Shown here: positions 57,924 to 64,000 of the stretch, one piece after another | How positions within the stretch are numbered: position 1 is the first letter of the stretch | How the letters are laid out: each line of letters begins with the position of its first letter | NCBI GenBank assembly: GCA_014762645.1 | Contig: JABURP010000041.1 | Coordinates: 1 to 64,000 of the forward strand | DNA from: Crocinitomicaceae bacterium | GTDB lineage: Bacteria > Bacteroidota > Bacteroidia > Flavobacteriales_D > Crocinitomicaceae | Direction: 5' to 3' | Length of the DNA stretch: 64,000 nucleotides | Program-made: the position numbers and the translations under genes | Notes under the pieces: generated by a model | What the model was told of the DNA's origin: nothing | Seen by the model: the letters and a program-made list of their open reading frames with translations, nothing else | Database searches by the model: none

Positions 57924-60008
57924 TTACATGGAGAGAATCAGTACTTCCGTTCTCCTGTTCAGTGACTTGTTGTAATCAGATGTATTGGGAACTTTCGGTT
58001 TGGTTTCTCCAAATCCTTTATACTGCAAACGATCTTTGGATATTCCCTTGGAAATGATATAATCTACCACGCCTTTTGCTCTGTTTTCACTTAGAACTTG
58101 ATTTTCTTTAGCATCTCCTTCGTTATCCGTGTGTCCTTGAATAGAAACTTTAACCGTTGGATTTTCTTTCATGAACTTCACAAATTGATCCAGCATAAAC
58201 ATGGCGTCATCATTAAGTGCGTATGATTTGGTAGCATATAATATGTTGTCCATTTCAAAAGTTTTTCCAACCTCAATTTCTTTAATCTCCATCTCAACCC
58301 CTGAAGTAAAGACATCATCTTCATCCTTAATTTCATCTGCCTTTACTTTTATTAACTTGGAATCAAAAGAAAAGCCTTCTTTCTTCATGGTAATCATTAC
58401 ATCCTGATCCTTTTCTTCATCTACGTTGATGACTGCGGCCCATTTCCCATCATCTCCATTAACTTTGATCTCTTTACTTTCACCTGATTCTTTATAGGAA
58501 ATTTCTACTGTGGCATCTGGTACTGGCTCGCCATAATCGTCTACAAGTTCTCCTTTGACAAATAATACCTTCTTTGGACGTGCTTCGTCGTATAATTCAA
58601 AGTAATATATGTCATAAGAACCGCCACCGCCAGAGGTAAAGTAGCCCAATTTTCCATCAGTTGACACAACAAGACCTACTTCATTCGCTTTGGTATTAAT
58701 TGGATAACCAATATTTTTTGGTTCTACCCAGTTACCATTTTCATCTTTTCGGGTATAAAAAATATCTGAACCACCTGCTCCCATCCTATCAGGGGTACAG
58801 TCAGAGACGAAGTAAAGTGTTTCACTATCCTGATGTAAGAATGGTGCTTTATCATGACCTTCAGAATTAATCGGTCCGGGAACGGGTTGAGCCTGTGACC
58901 ATTTACCGTCTTCATCACGTGTTGAATAATAAATATCGGTGAGGTTTGAACCTTCTCTCCAGGTAGCAAAATAAAGCGTATTTCCGTCTGCTGATAAAGT
59001 TGGTTGCGCTTCCCACCCATCTTTTGTGTTAATGGCGGGCCCAAGATTTTCTAGCTCCGTCCATTTAAAATCGTTTCCACCTTCACCGGTTCGGGTAAAT
59101 CTTGTAACATAGAGGTCACAATTCGCATGTTCCTGATAATCCACCTCTTCACAGGCACAAATGAACATTTCCTTATTATCAAGTGAAAGTGAAACGCCTC
59201 CATAATTATTGAATCTACTGGTATTGAAAGGCGCTCTTAGCATTGCACCAGAGTCAAATTCTCCTTTTGGACCAGGTCTTTGACTCAACGTAAATTTCTC
59301 GATTAAGGTAGGATTAATACCACCTCCCGGTTGCTTTCCTTTTCGTGTGAAAAATATTAGCTCGTTATCTGGCGATATCATGGGTAGGTACTCGTCTTCA
59401 TCTGAAGACACATTTGCTACTTTAACGGGTTCATACGGTACAGGATTATTGAAGAACTTATCAAAAAACTCCATCTCAGGAAGTATTTCTTCGACATCCT
59501 TTTTGTTTTTTGAATAATCTTCGGAATAAGCATTAGGGTCTCTTGAATCAAATTCAAGAAATTTCTTGAAATACATGGCAGCCTGTCCTTTATCACCAAG
59601 TGAGTAATATATGAGTCCTAGCTTATAGTAAGGGTCTGAATGAAATTCAGGACAGTGTTCAATCACATTTTTATATGACTTTGCTGCAGCTTGATATGCA
59701 CCGTAAAGCTGTTTATAATTTGCTGTCCCCTGCTCAAACCTATCTTGAACCGACATTGCATATTCAAAATTAAACGTAGCGAAAGAATAGTGTACATAGG
59801 CATTTTCAGGTGCCATATCTATCGCATCTGTATAACCTTTAATGCGCTCCAGGCGTTCATTTTTTTCATTTTCTGCTGTTTTCTTCAACAGCTTCATCAC
59901 TGGTTTCCCGGGTTCAACACATGATTCATCCTCATCATCCTGGGCGTGAAGATTGAAAGTAAGTGTACACAATGAAAATAAGGTGGTTAAGCGTATTAAT
60001 TTATTCAT
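57924..60008 (-). CDS. OmpA family protein with TPR, PD40-like propeller and carboxypeptidase-regulatory domain (PorE-like)
   Basis: Signal peptide, TPR, PD40 (DEYLPMISPDNELIFFTRKGK), CRD (GELVDDYGEPVPDATVEI), OmpA_C (VSIQGHTDNEGDAKENQVLSENRAKGVVDYI). Confidence 0.9.
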   Translation of the reverse strand: MNKLIRLTTLFSLCTLTFNLHAQDDEDESCVEPGKPVMKLLKKTAENEKNERLERIKGYTDAIDMAPENAYVHYSFATFNFEYAMSVQDRFEQGTANYKQLYGAYQAAAKSYKNVIEHCPEFHSDPYYKLGLIYYSLGDKGQAAMYFKKFLEFDSRDPNAYSEDYSKNKKDVEEILPEMEFFDKFFNNPVPYEPVKVANVSSDEDEYLPMISPDNELIFFTRKGKQPGGGINPTLIEKFTLSQRPGPKGEFDSGAMLRAPFNTSRFNNYGGVSLSLDNKEMFICACEEVDYQEHANCDLYVTRFTRTGEGGNDFKWTELENLGPAINTKDGWEAQPTLSADGNTLYFATWREGSNLTDIYYSTRDEDGKWSQAQPVPGPINSEGHDKAPFLHQDSETLYFVSDCTPDRMGAGGSDIFYTRKDENGNWVEPKNIGYPINTKANEVGLVVSTDGKLGYFTSGGGGSYDIYYFELYDEARPKKVLFVKGELVDDYGEPVPDATVEISYKESGESKEIKVNGDDGKWAAVINVDEEKDQDVMITMKKEGFSFDSKLIKVKADEIKDEDDVFTSGVEMEIKEIEVGKTFEMDNILYATKSYALNDDAMFMLDQFVKFMKENPTVKVSIQGHTDNEGDAKENQVLSENRAKGVVDYIISKGISKDRLQYKGFGETKPKVPNTSDYNKSLNRRTEVLILSM

Positions 60009-60125
60009 GTGGTAATATGTTGTGGATTCAAAATAGAAAAATCATTTCAAGCATCCAATCAGGAAATTGCAAAAACTATTCCCAAAATACATTACTTGAA
60101 ATTGTTAAATTGGTTACACATAAAA

Positions 60126-60746
60126 TTAGCGGTTTAATAGATAATATCTTAGGATTAGGTCAAAACTTAAAATTCTATTGGTAAAGTCACCGTCTGAAAA
60201 TATACTGGGCTTGTACAAATCAATAAAGTGAAAACGAGATTGAGCACCAAGTTCAAAAACACCTCCTTCTCGCTCCATCAGTGTACTTATTCCAACGCCA
60301 ATATAGGGTTGAAAAGTATTAGTAACTGCCGTAAGGTTAGCCTTTCCAATGGTGGTCCAACGTTGATTAAGTACATTATAATTAACACCGCCACCAAACA
60401 GCAAATACCAGTTTCCACTGAGCGCGTAATTCAACATAACCGGGAGGTGTAACGACCCATGTCTGTTACTGCTAATGAGATTTTTATTAATTCGTTCGTC
60501 AAATAGCATCAGTTCAAACGTTAGACCCGTTTGCAATGCAATACCATCACTAAACCACCACTTTACAGGAACTCCAACGTTAAATCCATATCCGCCCGTT
60601 GAAGTACGCAAGCCTGTAATCTTATTTCGTTGCATGTTGGCATGCCATGCGGGTGAAGCTTCTAAACCAAGCTGAAACCCCTCTTGAGCATACGCTTTAT
60701 TCATAACAATTAAAAGCAGTAGAATTAATGTTCGTTTCAATTTCAT
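60126..60746 (-). CDS. Porin-family outer membrane beta-barrel protein
   Basis: Start MKLKRTLILLLLIVMNKAYAQ at 60746 (signal peptide) preferred over 60842; barrel strands ending ...LILRYYLLNR. Confidence 0.82.
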   Translation of the reverse strand: MKLKRTLILLLLIVMNKAYAQEGFQLGLEASPAWHANMQRNKITGLRTSTGGYGFNVGVPVKWWFSDGIALQTGLTFELMLFDERINKNLISSNRHGSLHLPVMLNYALSGNWYLLFGGGVNYNVLNQRWTTIGKANLTAVTNTFQPYIGVGISTLMEREGGVFELGAQSRFHFIDLYKPSIFSDGDFTNRILSFDLILRYYLLNR

Positions 60747-60768
60747 CTTATCCAAATTTACAAAGCCT

Positions 60769-61422
60769 TTAGCTCTTTCCTTCCCATTCGTTATAAAACT
60801 GCTCCAGAAATTTCTCCATATAATCGTGTCGTTCCTGTGCAATTCTTTTCCCAGTTGCTGTGTTCATCAAATCCTTTAACCGTAGTAGTTTCTCATAAAA
60901 GTGATTAACAGTATGTGTTCGTTTGCGTCTGTATTCTTCGGCAGATTTAAATTCTGTTGGCTTCACTTCCGGATCATAGATCATATTACCTGCTTTACCT
61001 CCATAGGCAAAGGTTCTGGCAATACCAATTGCACCTATTGCATCTAATCGGTCAGCATCCTGCACAATGAATCCTTCTATAGATTGCATTTGATTTTCTC
61101 CAACTCCACCTTTAAAAGAACAATTATCCACAATGTGCAAAACCCGTTCAATATCATCTTCAGGGACACCAAGAGGAGTTAACAACTCCCGGACCCGCTT
61201 CTCCGCTTCCTTTTCGTAATCGTCTACGAATTTATGATCAGCTATATCGTGCAATAATGCGCCTAATTCAACAATAAAATGATTAGATTCTTCAGAATCG
61301 GCAATGAGTTTGGCATTTTTCCAAACGCGTTCAATATGATACCAGTCGTGTCCTGTTCCTTCACCATGAAATTTTTCCTTCATGGATTGGACAACCGTTG
61401 CTATGATCTCAGATTTATGCAT
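60769..61422 (-). CDS. HD domain phosphohydrolase
   Basis: GHDWYHIERVWKNAKLIA...LGALLHDIADHKF...IVQDADRLDAIGAIGIARTFAYGG. MHKSEII start at 61422 chosen because the 61440 start lies inside a terminator hairpin. Confidence 0.93.
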   Translation of the reverse strand: MHKSEIIATVVQSMKEKFHGEGTGHDWYHIERVWKNAKLIADSEESNHFIVELGALLHDIADHKFVDDYEKEAEKRVRELLTPLGVPEDDIERVLHIVDNCSFKGGVGENQMQSIEGFIVQDADRLDAIGAIGIARTFAYGGKAGNMIYDPEVKPTEFKSAEEYRRKRTHTVNHFYEKLLRLKDLMNTATGKRIAQERHDYMEKFLEQFYNEWEGKS

Positions 61423-61427
61423 AAAAA

Positions 61428-61457
61428 AATCCCGCCTCACATAAGGGAAGCGGGATT
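61428..61457 (-). terminator. Intrinsic terminator of the downstream-encoded T9SS gene
   Basis: Minus strand AATCCCGC-...-GCGGGATT followed by TTTTT. Confidence 0.82.
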
Positions 61458-61476
61458 AAAATTACATGTTATTTTA

Positions 61477-62406
61477 TTACTTCAGGTTAAATTTCTGAGC
61501 GTAATTTCCTTTACTTGTATTCATGCTAAGAATATAATTCCCTGCAGGAATACCAGAAATATCAAATGTGTAGTTGTCCCACTGATCTACGATACTCCAA
61601 GACTCAATAATACGTCCGGAAACATCAAGAAGTTGAACATTTTTAATGATAGCATCAAATGCTATACCGTTGACGTGAAGGTTAGTTCCGTTTTGGTAAA
61701 CACCAAAATCAGCAACATTTTCGTCAAAAATCCCAGTATAAGAAAGGTTATTCACCAAAGCAAGAACACCAAGGTCAATGTTTAACCCCCAACTGGATGC
61801 ATCATTAACAGCAACCAATGAACCATCACTCCAGATTTCATAGGCATTCTCTCCACAAGCATCTACAGTAGAAACTACACCAACTGTATCTGAACCGAGT
61901 TGCCATGCTACCTGACAAAAGAATGTGTCAGTAACGGTAACTGGAGTTGAAAGCATATATGGGTACCATCCCATTGCTCCTGAAGATGTTGTATCAATGG
62001 AAGATACGGTATGTGTACCAGAAGTTGCTCCAAGCACAGTTGTTCCGTTTTTATCCATTAGAGATCCTAAATACTGCGTCAAGTTATCCACATTTTCTAT
62101 GGCTCCGTACCATACTAAAAATCCTTCTACGTCCGCAGACCCATCAAATGGAAATCGTTGAGAAATTCCTATATCGCCATATCCGTTGGCACCATTAACA
62201 TATCCTCCATTGGAAGAAGTATATACTGTAAAACCGTTAGTAATACAAGTCATCCCGTATGCTGGCGGAGCTAAGGTGTCATCAGATCTATCTTGCGGTA
62301 ACTCTAGTCTGTCCCATGATTGTTCCTGACCACTTACTTCACGGTCCTGAGCAAACGAAAAAGTTGTAGCTAACAGAGCAATACCTAAAATGTACATTTT
62401 TTTCAT
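61477..62406 (-). CDS. Secreted protein with T9SS-type C-terminal sorting domain
   Basis: Signal peptide MKKMYILGIALLATTFSFAQ; C-terminal KNVQLLDVSGRIIESW...GIPAGNYILSMNTSKGNYAQKFNLK. Confidence 0.82.
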   Translation of the reverse strand: MKKMYILGIALLATTFSFAQDREVSGQEQSWDRLELPQDRSDDTLAPPAYGMTCITNGFTVYTSSNGGYVNGANGYGDIGISQRFPFDGSADVEGFLVWYGAIENVDNLTQYLGSLMDKNGTTVLGATSGTHTVSSIDTTSSGAMGWYPYMLSTPVTVTDTFFCQVAWQLGSDTVGVVSTVDACGENAYEIWSDGSLVAVNDASSWGLNIDLGVLALVNNLSYTGIFDENVADFGVYQNGTNLHVNGIAFDAIIKNVQLLDVSGRIIESWSIVDQWDNYTFDISGIPAGNYILSMNTSKGNYAQKFNLK

Positions 62407-62509
62407 AATTAACTTTTTTTTGATTTAGACCAAAGATAAGGATAATGAACAAACTCGTCCACTCGTTAAGTAGATTATTGATGAACGGTGATTTCATTAT
62501 GAATTCAGC

Positions 62510-62517
62510 TATATTTG
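62510..62517 (+). promoter_or_regulatory. Candidate -7 promoter box (TATATTTG) upstream of the ElaA-like gene
   Basis: TAnnTTTG match 13 nt upstream of the ATG at 62531. Confidence 0.4.
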
Positions 62518-62530
62518 GTGTTCTTCGATT

Positions 62531-62983
62531 ATGGAAGTAACAATCAAACATTATACGGAACTGAGCAAAGATGAATTCCACGACATTATAGCACTTCGTA
62601 TTGCAGTTTTTGTGGTAGAACAGGATTGCCCTTATCAGGATTTAGATGGACTCGACAAGGACGCCTACCATTTGATGGTTATAGAAAATGATGAGATTAT
62701 AGGAACGCTTCGTATCCTTAAGCCCGGAGTTTACTACAACGAATCTGCTGTAGGCAGAGTAGTTAGTCACCCTAATCACAGAAATAAAAAACTGGGGCAC
62801 CTTATGATGGAACACGCAATGAATTTCATTCAGAATGAATTGAATCTAAATTCTGTGAGATTATCAGCACAAACCCATTTAATCAAGTATTACGAAAAAT
62901 ACGGATTTGAATCTACCGGCAAAGAATATCTGGAAGATGGAATTCCGCACACAGAAATGTATTTTGAAAACAGCAATCAGTAG
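62531..62983 (+). CDS. GNAT family N-acetyltransferase, ElaA-like
   Basis: LRIAVFVVEQDCPYQDLDGLDKDAYHLM, GRVVSHPNHRNKKLGHLMMEHAM. Confidence 0.92.
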   Translation: MEVTIKHYTELSKDEFHDIIALRIAVFVVEQDCPYQDLDGLDKDAYHLMVIENDEIIGTLRILKPGVYYNESAVGRVVSHPNHRNKKLGHLMMEHAMNFIQNELNLNSVRLSAQTHLIKYYEKYGFESTGKEYLEDGIPHTEMYFENSNQ

Positions 62984-63043
62984 GTAATCAATGCCTTATA
63001 AACATGGCAAAGAATTTGATTTAATCTACTAAACTATTGAACC

Positions 63044-63685
63044 ATGACCATAGAATTTAACGACGTACTCCCTTATCCGCTTGAGGATTATCCTCATGGT
63101 AATGACAGTGTATGGAAAAATAAATTCCATTTAAACTTCCCCAAAAAGGTTGTGCTCAATGCAAGTAGTGGTAAAGGAAAAACAACTTTTGTCAACACTT
63201 TATACGGTATTCGAAAAGATTATAACGGGGCGATAAAATTAGATGGTAAAGATATAAGTGGCTTATCACTTGATGAATGGATTGAATTGAGAAAAAACAA
63301 ACTCAGTGTGGTCTTTCAGGATCTTCAATTGTTCCCTGAATTAACCGTCTGGGAGAATCTAATTTTAAAAAATGACTTAACACAGCATCAATCAGAAGAA
63401 CGAATAAGAGAAATGTTGCACACACTGGGTATCGGAGACAAAGAATATATGCTTTGTAGAAAATTATCATTGGGGCAACAGCAACGCGTAGCAATAATCC
63501 GGGCCTTATTACAACCGTTTGAATTACTGTTAATGGATGAACCTTTTTCTCATTTAGATGAAGGAAATGCAGCAACAGCACTTAAGTTGATCGTTGAGGA
63601 AACAAATAAAAATAATGGTGGATTTATTTTGACTACACTTGGGAGCTATCATGGATACGAATACGAAGAAGAATTAACCCTATAG
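63044..63685 (+). CDS. ABC transporter ATP-binding protein
   Basis: Walker A SGKGKTTF, signature LSLGQQQRVAIIRALLQ, Walker B LLLMDEPFSHLD. Confidence 0.93.
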   Translation: MTIEFNDVLPYPLEDYPHGNDSVWKNKFHLNFPKKVVLNASSGKGKTTFVNTLYGIRKDYNGAIKLDGKDISGLSLDEWIELRKNKLSVVFQDLQLFPELTVWENLILKNDLTQHQSEERIREMLHTLGIGDKEYMLCRKLSLGQQQRVAIIRALLQPFELLLMDEPFSHLDEGNAATALKLIVEETNKNNGGFILTTLGSYHGYEYEEELTL

Positions 63686-63688
63686 GCT

Positions 63689-64000
63689 ATGTTGAGGAAG
63701 ATACTATTTAGAAATAGCACCAATTTTCAGTTCATTTTTGCAACACTGGGAGCACTGGTAGGACTCACGGCATTATGCCTGAGTTTTCATTTGATATTGG
63801 ATGTTCGATCATTTCATTCTGGAGAGGAGGAGCTTTTTGGACCAAATCAAATTGTGATTCAAAAGAAGGTAACAAAATTTAGTACCCTTGGAATGAACAG
63901 CACAGATTTTACAGAAGAAGATTTAAACGAACTGGAAAACAAGGAATTTATTATTGATGTAGCTCCTTTTAAATCAGTCGACTTTCAGGTGGCGATCTCA
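63689..64000 (+). CDS. ABC transporter permease-like membrane protein (partial, runs off window)
   Basis: Open frame from ATG 63689: MLRKILFRNSTNFQFIFATLGALVGLTALCLSFHLILDVRSFHSGEEELFGPNQIVIQKK...; directly follows the ATPase gene. Confidence 0.7.
   Translation, partial: MLRKILFRNSTNFQFIFATLGALVGLTALCLSFHLILDVRSFHSGEEELFGPNQIVIQKKVTKFSTLGMNSTDFTEEDLNELENKEFIIDVAPFKSVDFQVAIS

Noticed and set aside
62453-62461. ACTCGTCCA word shared with 49481-49489 (and one-mismatch at 48979)
   Set aside because: A 9-mer recurring two or three times in 64 kb is near chance expectation; no longer flanking similarity.
1-64000. CRISPR arrays, rRNA genes, tRNA genes, prophage or IS elements
   Set aside because: No regularly spaced repeats, no transposase/integrase/phage structural ORFs, and no rRNA or convincing tRNA cloverleaf noticed by eye; a tRNAscan/ISfinder run would be needed for certainty.

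Overview
This is a 64 kb chromosomal window from a low-GC Bacteroidota, probably Flavobacteriales. The assignment rests on several type IX secretion (T9SS) C-terminal sorting domains, two PorE-like OmpA proteins, a SusC/TonB-type barrel protein, TAnnTTTG (-7) promoters with TTG/TTTG (-33) boxes, and no evident Shine-Dalgarno dependence. About 50 genes are supported. Most are housekeeping: aconitase (truncated at the left edge), fused E1 alpha/beta 2-oxoacid dehydrogenase, accC, TamB, tsaD, lhgO, yjbQ, DUF1015, yggS, an RlmI-like methyltransferase, MATE, two UspA proteins, fmt, HU, TrmH/SpoU, hutF, Nif3, fabG, a DAACS symporter, rpsA, thiolase, prmC, HD hydrolase, elaA and an ABC transporter. 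I saw no rRNA, CRISPR array, prophage or intact IS element. Main points for a second look: (1) the rpsA (S1) leader carries two perfect hairpins whose 6-nt loops (ACCGGA and TCCGGT) are exact reverse complements, a candidate kissing-loop regulator next to the start codon; (2) the ~370 bp tsaD/lhgO intergenic region contains an ordered series of helices, including a three-way junction and a 19-bp terminal stem, and may be an unannotated structured RNA; (3) a frame-broken gene remnant in a compositionally odd patch at 48.75-49.53 kb; (4) tamB has no ATG/GTG/TTG upstream of its transmembrane segment; (5) the first 12 bases are a Nextera/Tn5 mosaic-end remnant, so the left contig end is artificial. 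Structures were read by eye; nothing was folded or searched.
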